From Tipula vernalis (taxonomy: Eukaryota > Arthropoda > Insecta > Diptera > Tipulidae): DNA of 64,000 bases. Each line of letters starts with the position of its first letter. Positions within the stretch are counted from its first letter, which is position 1. The notes beneath the pieces were generated by a model. It searched no databases. It was not told where the DNA came from and saw only the letters and a program-made list of their open reading frames with translations. Shown piece after piece: positions 22,353 through 33,303 of this stretch. The position numbers and the translations under genes are program-made. Location of the stretch: assembly GCA_958295665.1 (NCBI GenBank), contig OY282560.1, positions 48,856,333-48,920,332 on the forward strand. The letters run 5' to 3'.

Positions 22353-23957
22353 AAATTCTTGCATGGAACTGCAATGGTATATTGCAACTTGTAATTGCAA
22401 ACTAATCAGTTTAGATCAGTTTATACACCAATATACCAATAAGAACAAATAATGGTCACCTGGCTAAAAGCAAAGAAGAAAAAGCAGAAAAATTCGCGGA
22501 TCATCTCGAGCGTACGGGATATATTGTTCGAAAACCAAACAACTATCCTGAGACAGGAAATTCCATTAACTAATGCTAAAGAAGTAAAACAAGTAATAAA
22601 GAACCATGTAGTACTTAAAAAATCACCAGGATATGACCTGATAACTGGAGAGATTCTAAAACAACTACCTAATAGAGCTATTAAAAAAATATCGGACATA
22701 ATTAATGCTTCCTTCAGACTCCGTTATGTCCCTCTATCTTGGAAATTTGCGGAAGTGATAATGATACCTAAGCCAGGTAAGCCACCAAGTGAACTGGCCT
22801 CGTAAGGCCAATATCACGTCTTCCAACTACGAGTATGTCAAAACTATTTGAGAGATTGTTATTAAAACGGATTAAACCAGAAATTGTAAAATCAGGAGCT
22901 GTTCCGTCCCATCAGTTTGGATTTAGAGAGGAACACTCCACAATCGACCAAGTCCATAGAATAACAGATATAATAGAAAAATCCTTAGAGGAAAAAAAGA
23001 TTTGTTCAGCCATATTTCTTGACATAGCGCAGGCATTTGACAAAGTCTGGCTAGATGGTTTAATATTTAAATTGGAGAAAACTCTGCCATTTGAGTACTG
23101 CGAACTGCTAAAGTCATACCTGAAAAGGAGATATTTTAGAGTTAAACAGGAAGGAGTTTACTCCACCAATAAAGAAGCTAAAGCAGGAGTCCCGCAGGGG
23201 AGTGTCTTAGGGCCTTTCCTTTTCGTACTGTTTACTAGCGACATACCGCAGACGAGCAATACAACTATCGCCACGTTTGCAGATGACACTGCAATTCTAG
23301 CTGTTGGTGACACAATCGGTGAAGTCACATTCAAACTACAAATAGTCGTAAATAATATACAAGATTGGCTAGCTAAGTGGAGAATGAAAGTGAATGAGTC
23401 GAAGTCTACTCACATTAACTTCACTAATAGATCAATAGAACCACTACCTGTGACTCTCAATAATATCCCTGTACCACATGCAAATCAAGCAAAATACCTT
23501 GGTATGAACCTTGATGCAAAGTTAAAGTGGAAAGTACACGTGAAAAAGAAAGCAAAAGAGCTTCAGTTAAAATATAGAAAAAATGTACTGGTTAATTGGA
23601 AGCAACTCTCAGTTATCCATTCATAATAAACTTGTGTTTTATAAACAAGTACTCAAACCGGTCTGGACATATGGTATTCAAATATGGGGATGCACCAAAA
23701 TCAGCAATCAACAGATAGTTCAACGATTTCAAAATAAAATTCTCAGAGCAATTGTAAATGCCCCTTGGTACACTCGTAATAGTGACCTTCACAGAGATCT
23801 CGGAATAGATACAGTTGCAAGTAAAATAAAGAAATGTGCACAAAAACACCAGGAGAGGCTCCATCATCACACTAACATCGCAGCTGCAAGACTACTACAT
23901 CAAGAGGGTATAATAAGAAGACTCAAAAGACTAAAACCTTTTGAGTTACCTGAATAG
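22353..23957 (+). pseudogene. Jockey-like ORF2 reverse transcriptase without endonuclease
   Basis: After the endonuclease opening and deletion, the RT covers 22452-23630. Landmarks are KKSPGYDLITGEILK, YRPIS-type block (frame broken by one missing base at 22803), HQFGFREEHSTIDQVHRI, FLDIAQAFDKVWLDGL (first catalytic Asp), GVPQGSVLGPFLF, TFADDTAIL (catalytic FADD) and KYLGMNLDAKLKW. A one-base gain in the A run near 23580 shifts into the thumb/C-terminal stretch 23583-23957, with the WTYGIQIWGC block. The stop at 23955 is the natural end. Confidence 0.92.
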
Positions 23958-24130
23958 TCCGCACAATGCAACATCAACCAAAACAACACTTTATGGAAAG
24001 AACACATATGAGTGCTTTATTATTATATTGTCAGAATCAAACGCTGTTAGTTAAAAATGACTAGTTACTTTGTAAAAAATTTTATTGTTATCACAAATAA
24101 AATATTAAAAAAAATAAAAAATTAAAAAAA

Positions 24131-26039
24131 TAGATATAATACATTCAAACATGTTGTTTGCGTATTAGTGAAACTTGCATGGTATTATTAAAAAACTACA
24201 TTTATGAACAATTCATAATATTTATGAATTAGGCGAGTGCGAAAATATTTGTTAAATACTTATTGTTTGTCATATTAACGAATGTGGAACTACAATATAT
24301 GAATATTATAATTCGAATTATGTTTGAAGGAATCCTACTTTTATGACATCTATTGAATAAGAATCTTCTTTTGTCATTTCCACCTCCGGAACAGAAAGTG
24401 CCACAGAAGTGAAATGCATACCGAAATATGCCTTATACATATATACACGCCAGATATTAGTGATTTTCCATTTGCCAAGCAAAAGAAATCGAAAAAAAAT
24501 CTAGTAGACATAACATTTCAGCAACCGTCTTTTTTCAATTTGATTTTGATGAAAATGTTCATAAATAATACAATTAAATTGTAAATTTCACGTTTTTTTC
24601 ATGTATTATTGATAAGTTCCTTCATTAAATTAATAACACGAACAAATTCAAATATTATATATTGTACATAAGAGCTCCATTGCATTTCTAATCATGCGAA
24701 ATTTAGTTTCATCATTACGTAATGTATATGAATTTGTTCGTACTATTAATTATTGGACGAATCTATTCGTAGCATCTATGAAAATAAAGTAAAGTTGAAT
24801 AATATTCGGAACAACGAAAGTAAATAAATTGCTTTCGCATCTTTATTAACAATTGCGTGCTTGAAAGCACATTCAAAAATTTTTAATGTAACAGAATTTT
24901 GTATGCTGAAAAACAGGTAAATATGATATTTTTTGCCAGTGTTGTACAAGTGTTGTCGTTTTGCACGTGTTCTTATTAAAATAGAGCCAATTTTCATTCG
25001 GTGAAATTTAAATAAGAAGACTTTTCTGTGAAAAAATAAATTTCTTGTAGTCTATAAATAATGTGTAAATAAATAAATTATGTGATCTACAGGACTAAAT
25101 TTTAATGTGTTAACAATACTGCAGCATTATTATATATAGTTGCTGGCAAGAAAATGTCGTACCTATATCGATTCAAATAAGATCTTGGTTGACGATTCGG
25201 AACTCGATCCACCTTATACGGTATCAACCATTCCAAATCTTGCCGCTCCTGTAAATCAAAATGTATTAGCAGTACAAGAAGGAGGCCATAGATTAAAATC
25301 GTTTTTGCAGTAGTGGGATCAAATGAATTTATTGAATGCTTTAAACGGTAACAAAATATGCAATTAAAAGTACTGTGTGATTGTAATTCAATTTATTTAA
25401 TTTACAGAAGAGCAATAAAATGAACCATGGCGCACTGTAAATATTTTGGATTAAATTACTTCTTAACAAATCTGTTCTAAAAATTTTATCAATTTAATCT
25501 TCTAAAAATAAACTAAAATTTAAAAAATTAATAGTAAGCGCCATGTTGACAAAATAAATAAATAACAAAATTACAAAATTTTAAGTTTTTTATTTCTCTA
25601 CAATTCGGTGTACAGATTTTATGAATTTATTCATCAATCGACCCAAAAATTTACATTCTTGTTATGAACCATACATAAATATTACGTAGTTTTGTGTATC
25701 AATTATCGTTCCTACATATTATGAATTATTTTCAGTATATTTATGAAAATAATCATCATATTTGTGAATTATTCATAACTGCTGAGTATTCCATTCTTCC
25801 TATACAAGAATAATTTCGTAAATATAAATAATGAATTTCTAAACTTATATGTATGAATTTATTCTGTAATGTGATTTAACATTTCATTAGTATTATGAAA
25901 AATTTTATGGTATCTTTAATTTCTTACGTTAATAACAAGAAGTTGTTCATACAAAAATGCTTTTAACTGCTTTAAAATAATAACATTTTTCCTATCTCTC
26001 TAATAACATTTTGCGACCCAAGCCAAGTAATAGCAAGAA
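24131..26039. other. AT-rich spacer with ATTCATA/TATGAAT motifs
   Basis: No gene is supported. Many ATTCATAA/TTATGAAT copies lie here (for example near 24206, 24300, 24725, 25620, 25725, 25768 and 25850), without a fixed period. A plus-strand stretch of about 54 codons from 25147 to the TAG near 25310 is open and resembles ordinary coding composition. Its position upstream of gypsy-2 suggests it could be a Gag leader relic, but I cannot show that. Confidence 0.35.
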
Positions 26040-26099
26040 TTAATCGATTTTTTTTTTCAAAAAAGAATAAAAATAATACGGCGGAAAACGAAGATGGCG

Positions 26100-26350
26100 G
26101 ATTCGAATTATTCTTTCGAGCATTTCGATGGCAGGAAAGAATGTTTTCAACAATAGGCCTAGCGACTTGAAATTTACTTCGACCTTAAGAAAATTAAAAG
26201 TGACAAAGCAAAATTTAAAACAAGTCACCCATTGCAGAAGATTACGACAAATTGGTGAAATTATTACAGAATCAAAACGAAAAATCAAACGAATCAATTG
26301 CAACTTACGTTGCAGCAATTCAAGTACACGTACCTACACAAAAATTTAGA
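26100..26350 (+). pseudogene. Gypsy-2 Gag relic
   Basis: In one plus-strand frame the segment EDYDKLVKLLQNQNEKSNES followed by IATYVAAIQ resembles the middle of insect gypsy capsids, where a phrase like NESIxxYVxxIQ is common. The frame stops soon after. An overlapping open stretch on the same strand (26128-26349) is a shadow in another frame. Confidence 0.5.
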
Positions 26351-26579
26351 TAAATTTCTGTTGTTACAGTTCATAAGAGTGATTAGTGACAATCCGATTC
26401 GAACAAATTTGCTACCAGCAGGAGAATTCGAATTGAAGGCTTCTTTTGGGAGGACTATGAATCGCGAAACTCAACGTAAATTTACAGTAATTAGATAAAA
26501 GGAATCGGGTAAATTAGTTAATGAAATTCTTTCTACAGAAGTTATCGAAGAGAATATCTGCAACCTCAAAACTAGATAT

Positions 26580-27060
26580 AATGAAAGTTTCGAGCAAAAA
26601 GTGGGGAAAATCCCAAATTTCCAGTATTCGCTAAAACTTCGACCAGATACTAAACCGGTATTCTACAAAACGAGATAAGTACCTTTCTCACGTAGAGAAC
26701 GAATCGGAAAAGAATTAAGGTTTCTGGAACATGAGGCCTTAATTACGAAAGTATATAGCTCCGATTCGGGTTTACCGTTAGTAAGTATTCTAAAATCGAA
26801 TAATCAAGTTCGATTGTGCATCGATCATAAAGTTAGCGTTAACGAACGACTTGAAGATGTTCACTTTCCGATTCCGCGCATTGGGTAAATTATCAATAAT
26901 TTTCACAGCACATAATCACGTTCAAATGGATAAAGAGAGTATGAAAAAATTCAAACGATAATCACTCACAAGTGTACATACAAGTTCAACAGGCTCGCAT
27001 TTGGCATTAAAACAACCCCAAGTGAATTTGGAAGGTACTACAACATATTTCGATTATATC
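26580..27060 (+). pseudogene. Gypsy-2 reverse transcriptase relic
   Basis: Recognisable blocks are FQYSLKLRPDTKPVFYKTR, a block ending LPLVSILKSNNQ, VRLCIDHKVSVNERL and HFPIPRI (26600-26890). FAFGIKTTPSEFGR (about 27000) stands for the usual FGL...SAPxxFQR block. The palm YxDD box is not recognisable because the intervening sequence is shortened and stopped. This supports a gypsy pol origin on the plus strand but a long-dead polymerase. Confidence 0.8.
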
Positions 27061-27379
27061 GTAATTCAAGGTGCATAATACAACGAGTGCTATCAGCGTT
27101 TGAATAAATGTTTTGATCGGCTCAAATACAATCCTCACATTATTGCCAAGAAATGTAAATTCTTCCAGACAGAATCTTTGAACAAAAAATAAAATTTCAA
27201 AAGCACCAGAAAAGGTAAAGACAGTTTTGGAAGCGCCACATCGAAAAAAGCGAGACGAGAAGTACAACAATTTCTGTCTATTAGTGTAGCAGCGCTTATA
27301 AGATTAAAAGCCGACAAATTTTATTGCCATTCGATCCAGCATTGCATATAATCGTTTCATCTGATTGCAGTTGCGTTCA

Positions 27380-27610
27380 TTTCTCGTTCACTGTCTGTAG
27401 CAGAGCAAACCTACAGCCAAATAGATCGTAAAGCATTAGCTATTTGTTGGACTCTCAAAAGATTGTATATGTACCTGTTTGGACAAAATTTCAAGCTAGT
27501 AACAGATCACAAACCGTTGACACATATTTATAAACCAGTTGTGAAATTACCTTCGATGACATCCAATCGCCTCCTACGTTATGCATCGTTTCTCTCAGAA
27601 TTCCCGTAGA
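27380..27610 (+). pseudogene. Gypsy-2 RNase H relic
   Basis: The block AEQTYSQIDRKALAICWTLK (catalytic Glu), followed by MYLFGQNFKLVTDHKPLTHI (catalytic Asp) and SNRLLRYASFLSEFP, is typical of gypsy RNase H. An in-frame stop after SEFP and the loss of the first-Asp block show decay. Confidence 0.8.
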
Positions 27611-27859
27611 GAGTACAGATTAAAGCAGTTGCATTAAATGAAAATGACACGGAGGTCATGAACGCACAGACAATAAATGCCAGTGACAAACATACCAGTG
27701 AAAAAAAACGTGCGACAGAAGGACAACGATCCAGTTCTATTAAAACTCAAACGTCGATGAATACGGTCTTCCTGGAAGTCGTATCATTGGTCAAAAGTTG
27801 CAATTCGTGTATAAAAAATTTAAAATATCAGAAAAGAGAAGGAACCCACCATTGGAAAG

Positions 27860-28057
27860 AAGCAGAATTTTTCTAATTATAGTGGATGCTAAGCCAAAAT
27901 GGCCAGAAATCGCAATCACAAGCTTCAGCCCAACAACCGAAATGACAATTGAAAAAATGAAAATCTATTTTTGCCTAATACGGATTCCCCAAAGTACAAT
28001 AATTGTTTCGGATATAAATTTTTGTACGGAACGGGGAATCATTCAAAAATGTATTAC
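27860..28057 (+). pseudogene. Gypsy-2 integrase core relic, left part
   Basis: The open stretch contains IIVDAKPKWPEI (beginning of the core), FGIP-type residues altered to IRIPQSTIIVSD (second Asp region) and ends at the hAT-type insertion. The downstream continuation is at 31239 (REILLRYRTTPLNNDRSPAE), the LLxYR block found after the catalytic Glu. About 50 residues normally found in between, including the Glu, are missing, so a deletion predates the insertion. Confidence 0.75.
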
Positions 28058-28065
28058 ATCGTGAG
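28058..28065. repeat. 8-bp target-site duplication ATCGTGAG (left)
   Basis: ATCGTGAG directly precedes the left terminal repeat of the hAT-type element. The second copy is at 31231-31238. Eight-base duplications are characteristic of the hAT superfamily. Confidence 0.9.
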
Positions 28066-28290
28066 CAAAGAGTGAAACCGAAATGTTTTTCATTCCGGTT
28101 TAGGGTTCGCTCCCAAATTTATTTTTTCGTTCCGGTTCTGTTTCAGTTTTCCCATTTTTTTCTGGTTTGGTTTCGGTTCGTATTGAAAACCGGTTTAATA
28201 CCGGTTCAAGAAAATGTCTACAAGATAAAAATGATTGTTTTTCTAGTCTTTATTTATATAAAAAGTTTTCAAATCGTATTTACTAAATAT

Positions 28291-28346
28291 ATTAACATGC
28301 AAATTATTGAATATATTCAAATATATTCAATAATTTGCATGTTAAT
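28291..28346. repeat. Perfect 27-bp inverted repeat with 2-bp spacer
   Basis: The left arm at 28291-28317 begins ATTAACATGCAAATTATTGA and its exact reverse complement lies at 28320-28346, separated by CA. It lies in the left half of the hAT-type element and could extrude as a cruciform or fold as an RNA hairpin. Confidence 0.95.
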
Positions 28347-28714
28347 ATTCAGTGAATTTTTATTCCGAATTTTTAAATGCTAGATCCACAAAAAAACCGG
28401 AAAGAAAACTGCATTTCGTTTTTCGCAATTATCCGAACTTGTTCGCAATATTTTCGTTAAACCATTCTGGAACCATTCCGAAAAAATGAAATGCAGATTT
28501 ATTTTTGTGTTTACCGCTTAAAATGATCGTTTTTATAAGTTACTAGATGCCTGTGGCCACTACGCGTGTCCAATCTACAGTAACTGTCGCAAAAAAAGAA
28601 ATATTCAGACAGACAGCCAGAACAAATATTCAGACCAACTTAAATATACATTTAAAGTATCTGAAAATTAAATCCGTATAGGTACTTCCGAGTAAACTAC
28701 ATTTTTGGTTTCGT

Positions 28715-29470
28715 TTGTGTCTGGAATTAAAATTATTAATTGGTTTTCTGCGCTTCCCGACCTGGACATTCCGACATATAATTGACCATGAGACAACCAA
28801 ATCTACTCCGTATTTTTGTCCTTGTGACTTATTAATAGTAATTTCAAATGAAATTTTTACAGTAAATTGTAATCGTCGAGATGCTGGGCTTGTGATGATG
28901 GTAGCTTCGATGACGTGGTTTCTTAACGATTTGACTTGCAGTCTTGTCCTATTGCATGGATTTGAAGGGTTCAGTTCCGCAATAAAATAATTAATATTCC
29001 AACTTTCATTTTAAGGCAAATTGGTGGAAACCCTGAAGGATTTAAACTGTTCAAAAACTCTTGTGGATAGTGAACCGTGTCTTCTGTATTTATGATAGTG
29101 TCTATCGAGGAATATATTTTGAAGTCACCAAATACTTTTTTTAAAATTTCATCATTAATTTCGTCAACAGAAGAATTTCTTGCAGATACGATAGTCCTTT
29201 CGCACATCCAAGTGTAATCTTTTTCGAATATATTGTCTATGCCAGGACAAATGTTTAATATCAACTCATTAAGAGTTTGTTACAGTCTTTGCCATCGCCT
29301 AATTTTAATAATTGACCTGAAAAATTATAGCCACCACCTCCCAAATGAGCTCTCATATTTGTCTTTAATGTAATGGTTTGACTTTAACTCTACAGAGGTG
29401 AGGATTTTAAAAATTCTTTAATAATGTCCAGCAGCACCCAGTTCCTTACAAGGAGCTAGGATGGATACTG
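28715..29470 (-). pseudogene. Helitron Pif1-like helicase C-terminal part
   Basis: Minus-strand blocks are LTTNMRAHLGGGGYNFSGQL (about 29330), WMCERTIVSARNSSVDEIND (about 29170-29215), HYPQEFLNSLNPSGFPP (about 29030-29070), LQVKSLRNHVIEATIIT (about 28900-28945) and FEITINKSQGQKYGVD (about 28800-28840). They correspond to the last helicase motifs of Helitron Pif1-like helicases. Walker A and B motifs are absent, which indicates an internal deletion between the Rep part and this one. Several frames are used. Confidence 0.88.
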
Positions 29471-29489
29471 CACATTCCGCCAAGCGCCG

Positions 29490-30930
29490 AGTCTTTTTTA
29501 AGGCCAGTGTCCATGTTTACTTTGCGAGAACTTAATGCGAGGAAATAAGGATTTCGCGAAGTGATCATTTCTGCATAATTTGAAAAATGCCGTAAGTGTT
29601 GTTAAGGATGGATTTTCGAATCTTTTTAGGAGATTATATGCCGTAAAATACACCCTATGTTCGTTTTCTAAATGGGTTGCCAAATATATAACCGTTGGAT
29701 ATCTTTGACGGATGGGAAATTCTAGAAGTCTCCAAACAGCCTCTGATGTACTTATATATTGGCCATTCAAATAATTTCCGAAATCTCAATGTGATTGTTT
29801 TCTACTGAAACAGTGGCTTGGCCCGATCCTTTATTTATATATTTACAAATATATTTTATGGCCTGAACTGAACGACAATACTTCACATTGATTTGGGCAT
29901 TAAATCTCCTACACACCTACAGTTTAATGACCTCGGATAGTCAATACTGCAGTCACTCCACCATTTTTAGGTTTTCTACGACAGTAAGCTGGATAACCAT
30001 CATCTCCAGTTTGAGTTTCTGCAGTTAAATTGCGAGGATACTTTTTACGGGAAACGCCGTTGACCATCCAAGGAGCAGCCATGTTAAGTTCTCGACACGG
30101 ACCGTGTACCATATTTTTAAGAAGAGAGTCTATTTCTTCTGGTTGTATTTGCCACCTCTTTTTTACCACTCAATGCTGTATATAAAAGCCTTTGTGTCAC
30201 CGAATATACCGTTTTGGCTTAATAATTTCATTAAATTTTTCATTTTTAAATTGAACACTCGTGCTATGATGTCCTGTCTATCAAAATGATTAGTTTCACG
30301 TAAAGGTGATGAATAAATCTGTTCTGCCAAAATCTCTGATATAGGTCATAGCGTCTTGGGTCTTCTCGTGCATGGTGATCCGGTGAATGTTAAGGTCAGT
30401 ATGACGTATTGACTCATATTTCTGGCGACAATATTTTGATCTTCATTCACTCCATCTCTCAAATGAACATAATTTTCAGCTCCTAATTTTGCTCGATTTG
30501 TACGGTTGTAATGTAACCTTTCCGAAATCATTTTCCATCATATCGACACAAAATTGGTTAAATAAATTCTTGTAATAATGGAGCGCATTAAAGCTACCGG
30601 TTTTCTCTATTAACCTAAAGACATAAAACTGCATACAGGTAATTGTTTTATAACGTGGCGAATTTTTGTGTGGCATATTCAGGCTGTACCCGTCTTGTCC
30701 TCTAGCAAACATCAACGGATACTGTAAAGCATCATACAACCGATGCAATTCTATCATATACATGACAATTGTCCTTATAACGGTAGCGACTTTATTAGCA
30801 GTTGGAGCATTGTAGCGACCTATATGTTCATTTGCCGGCCGTCGTTCTCTATGTATTATGAGTTTTACGCCATTTGCTCCTGGATTTCTTTCAAGTTGGT
30901 CTATAACTATCAGGAGAGAATATAATTTCG
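29490..30930 (-). pseudogene. Helitron Rep-like N-terminal domain
   Basis: On the minus strand the pieces run IIHRERRPANEHIGRYNAPT (about 30830-30880), ELHRLYDALQYPLMFARG and TCMQFYVFRLIE (30600-30760), AENYVHLRDGVNEDQN and VILTLTFTGSP (30380-30470), DRQDIIARVFNLKMKNLM and YSIEW (30180-30300), the MVHGPCRELNMAAPWM block and the TGDDGYPAYCRRK block (29960-30110), and ISTSEAVWRLLEFPI, RYPTVIYLATHLENEHRVYF and LTTLTAFFKLC (29560-29760). These are Helitron_like_N landmarks. The HUH motif (HAH block) expected just after YSIEW is missing, replaced by a stop and a deletion, so nicking activity is lost. Confidence 0.9.
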
Positions 30931-31238
30931 ATTGGTGAGAGAATCATCCAAATTCATTGAGTAGTTTCTGAGGTTTCTTCGAACTAATAAACTCACACTC
31001 TCTCTTTATAATATTAGTATAGATAGTATAGTATAGATAGAAAATTTTCGTGAAACAATACTTGAACCGAACCGAAAAAGAACGAAATAAACCGAATGGA
31101 AATATTGTTCCGGTTAAGGTTACGGTTCATAATTTTTTTTTATTTCGTTTCGGTTCCGGTTTTCGATTCATAAAAAATTTAGGTTTTATTCGGTTTTCGG
31201 TTTACGTTTCGGTTCCGGTTTCACTCTCTGATCGTGAG

Positions 31239-31420
31239 ATTCTATTAAGGTATCGTACCACACCTTTGAATAATGACAGAAGTCCAGCAGAGAATTTCTT
31301 CCAGCGGAAACTAAAAATCAAGCTGAATGCAATTCAACCATCAGAACATTCTAACAATAAAGCCAATGAAAACATAAAAGTCAAGTGGGAATTAAGCGTG
31401 CGCGAGACAGAGTAATTTCT
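31239..31420 (+). pseudogene. Gypsy-2 integrase, right part
   Basis: The frame opened by the duplicated target bases reads REILLRYRTTPLNNDRSPAE and then NFFQRKLKIKLNAIQ, the LLxYRTTPHxxTGxSPAELLxxRxxRTxLD block of gypsy integrases. It belongs with the fragment ending at 28057 on the other side of the hAT-type element. After 31420 coding similarity fades. No envelope frame follows. Confidence 0.8.
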
Positions 31421-31640
31421 CGTAACTATATAGATCATGAAAACTTATTCCAAGACTATAACCAAGCATAACTTTCAATTTGCCAATTCAACATCCAGTT
31501 CAACAAGACAGTCTTAAATCAGAGTTTCCGAAGATAGAGGGTTTCAATGGTGATAATACTCCATTAAATACTTTAGAGCAATAAGTTAACCCTGAGAACG
31601 TCAACGAGAGGGCAATGGCTGTCGTCATCAAAGAGTTAAT

Positions 31641-33303
31641 ATTCAAAGAATAAAGTTGTACATAATTTTCGAACCACGTGTTTTATTCAAGTGTACATTC
31701 AAGTTGTAATTAAATGTACAACAATTTGCTTGATCCGTTAAGTAACATTTAAGCGGGTAGCATACCCATCATACATCTGTGCTTGTTTTCAAGCTAATCT
31801 CGAACTTAATTTTCTCACCAAACATCCCACACATTTTCCTTGATAGATATTTAAGAAGGGCGAATATGTTAGCAATGGTCGAAGAGTTCCACACTTTGGA
31901 TTTGAATCCAGATTTCAACCATTCTCGCTTTTTATGGAATCGGGGATATAATCGTGTTTTATAATTGTCGGAAATCTGTTTCTGAATATTTTTGTAAGCT
32001 CTTGGGGCAACTAAAGCTAAAACGATGGTCCATAGTCAAAACCTAGAATTTTTACAATGAGGAATTCGGACGAAAAATAAATTTTAACCACCGCTATAAT
32101 TTAACCCCTTATGATTTAAATCGTGTTATAGCATTTCATAGTCAAATTCAACAGAAAATATCAACAAGGAGAATTGGAAGATCATGCACCAATTTACATC
32201 GCATCATGATCGTTTTACGATGAACGACTCCTTAGAACAACTGGATAATTCGTATCATGACAATTTTTGGAAATTTCACAACGGTGACTAACACTCGATC
32301 TGTTCTTCTTAGGCATACAAGGCGTAAGAAAAACTAACGTTAACATTAACCGATTTTAAGTCTGGCCACAATTGCCAATATTTGAGAATTTGCTATTTTC
32401 TCTCATTTATTGTAAGTACTATTCGATTTACAGTAATACTACATAATTCTAAAGAAATGATGTACCACCTTGGTAAGTTTATTTTCTACTATTAAACGCC
32501 ACCCCCCGTATTATAAAACCTTTATTAGAATTAGGTAAAAGGTTACAAATTTTGATTGACGCTATTCTCCCAAAATTTTTCCATTTTTCCATTACCGTGA
32601 TCGCACTGTAAATAATGATCATTTAAAAACCAAATTGCATACCTTAACACCAAAATAACCCCTAAATGTTGATGATGTATAAAACTATATCAACTGTTAT
32701 ACACCGATCGATTCGTAAATAATGATCTCATAATTTTTTGTTTTATTAATTCCATAACGCAATTAATCTCAAACGTACAAGAAAGAGTTCAAGGTATCAC
32801 AGAGACAATACCTCTCCCAATTCAGGCAAACTAGTATAATAATTTAACGGAAGTATTCGAAATGTTATGTACATGTACGATGATCGATTGATCGAAAACT
32901 TTTGATAAACACAAAAACTCAAAAATTATAATTCGTTGTAAATTTTATAACCTTTATGTTCTTAAAAAAAAAAATTAAAACGTAAGATTTATGATGTCTT
33001 TCGTATATATATATGGGTATTTGATATAAACAAATATAAAATCCGCGATCGACGGAGGCGTACTGAACAACGCGGCATACAGTTATGAATTTTTATTGTT
33101 ACTTAATTGGGTACACGGCGAGATCGCATTGGTTCAATAAACTCGCACACATACAAACACTGTAAAACCGCATGTAAATCACTAGAACGTGATTGGCATT
33201 TATAAAAAATTCGCAATCTGTGCCAGATCACATGTCATACACGTGACATGTTGCTTCATGGGTTTTGTTCGAAATTAAAATGCATTGGTTTTTTTTAGCT
33301 TAC
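31641..33303. other. AT-rich spacer, possibly intron of the host gene
   Basis: Nothing coding is supported. The 33304-33401 exon ends with a 5' splice site (GTAAGC on the minus strand), so at least the rightmost part of this stretch is likely intron of the host gene. A plus-strand open stretch at 31779-31964 (61 codons) is unrecognised. Confidence 0.4.

Larger units (their letters stand above)
20556..24130 (+). mobile_element. Jockey-like non-LTR retrotransposon, endonuclease deleted
   Basis: The element begins near ACGGGGTGGGAAAGGGGG (20556). It carries a Gag-like ORF1 with three zinc knuckles and an ORF2 reverse transcriptase, and ends in an A-rich tail (TATTAAAAAAAATAAAAAATTAAAAAAA, ending near 24130). 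ORF2 starts as expected with the endonuclease opening KILAWNCNGI at 22352-22380 but jumps within about 60 bases to the pre-RT linker (NGHLAKSKEEKAEKFADHL), so the APE-type endonuclease is almost wholly missing. Target-site duplications could not be fixed. ORF1 has one stop and one frameshift, and ORF2 has two frameshifts. Confidence 0.9.
28543..31037 (-). mobile_element. Helitron, minus strand, internally deleted
   Basis: The 5' end on the minus strand reads TCTATACTATACTATCTATA (31037 downward), then CTAATATTATAAAG, matching the very conserved insect Helitron terminus. The 3' end is a GTGGCCAC-containing short hairpin followed by GCATCTAG (ending at 28543) and then T. The flanking bases are A (31038) and T (28542), as expected for insertion at an AT dinucleotide. 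Between them are degraded pieces of a RepHel protein. Its length is 2495 bp, against more than 5 kb for a full autonomous copy. Confidence 0.9.
28066..31230. mobile_element. hAT-type element with a Helitron inside it
   Basis: The ends are CAAAGAGTGAAACCG at 28066-28080 and its inverted partner CGGTTTCACTCTCTG at 31216-31230 (14 of 15 positions match), flanked by the 8-bp duplication ATCGTGAG. Sub-terminal sequence on both sides is rich in ACCGGTT/AACCGAAA motifs (28080-28200 and 31058-31222), a common feature of hAT transposase-binding regions. After removal of the Helitron (28543-31037) the element is only about 670 bp and codes for no transposase, so it is a non-autonomous hAT-type element. 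Confidence 0.88.
26040..31640 (+). mobile_element. Ty3/gypsy element 2, decayed, split by a hAT-type insertion
   Basis: Plus-strand fragments occur in gypsy order: Gag-like (26100-26350), reverse transcriptase (26580-27060), RNase H (27380-27610), integrase core (27860-28057) and, beyond a 3.17-kb hAT-type insertion, integrase/C-terminal (31239-31420). The reading frame across the insertion continues when one copy of the 8-bp duplication is removed. No matching LTR pair was found; a purine-rich stretch at 31605-31615 followed by TGTCGTCATC may mark the 3' LTR edge. Stops, frameshifts and internal deletions are frequent, so this is the oldest gypsy in the window. Confidence 0.85.

Noticed and set aside
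20556..24130. Active LINE
   Set aside because: Both catalytic RT blocks are present, but the endonuclease is deleted and each ORF has frameshifts.
28072..28383. 103-codon plus-strand frame rich in Phe and Val
   Set aside because: It runs over the sub-terminal ACCGGTT-rich repeats and the palindrome of the hAT-type element; no transposase similarity.
31239..31640. Envelope-like gene after a gypsy pol
   Set aside because: No signal peptide, membrane anchor or fusion-type region is visible after any of the four gypsy elements, so there is no support for an errantivirus-type envelope.
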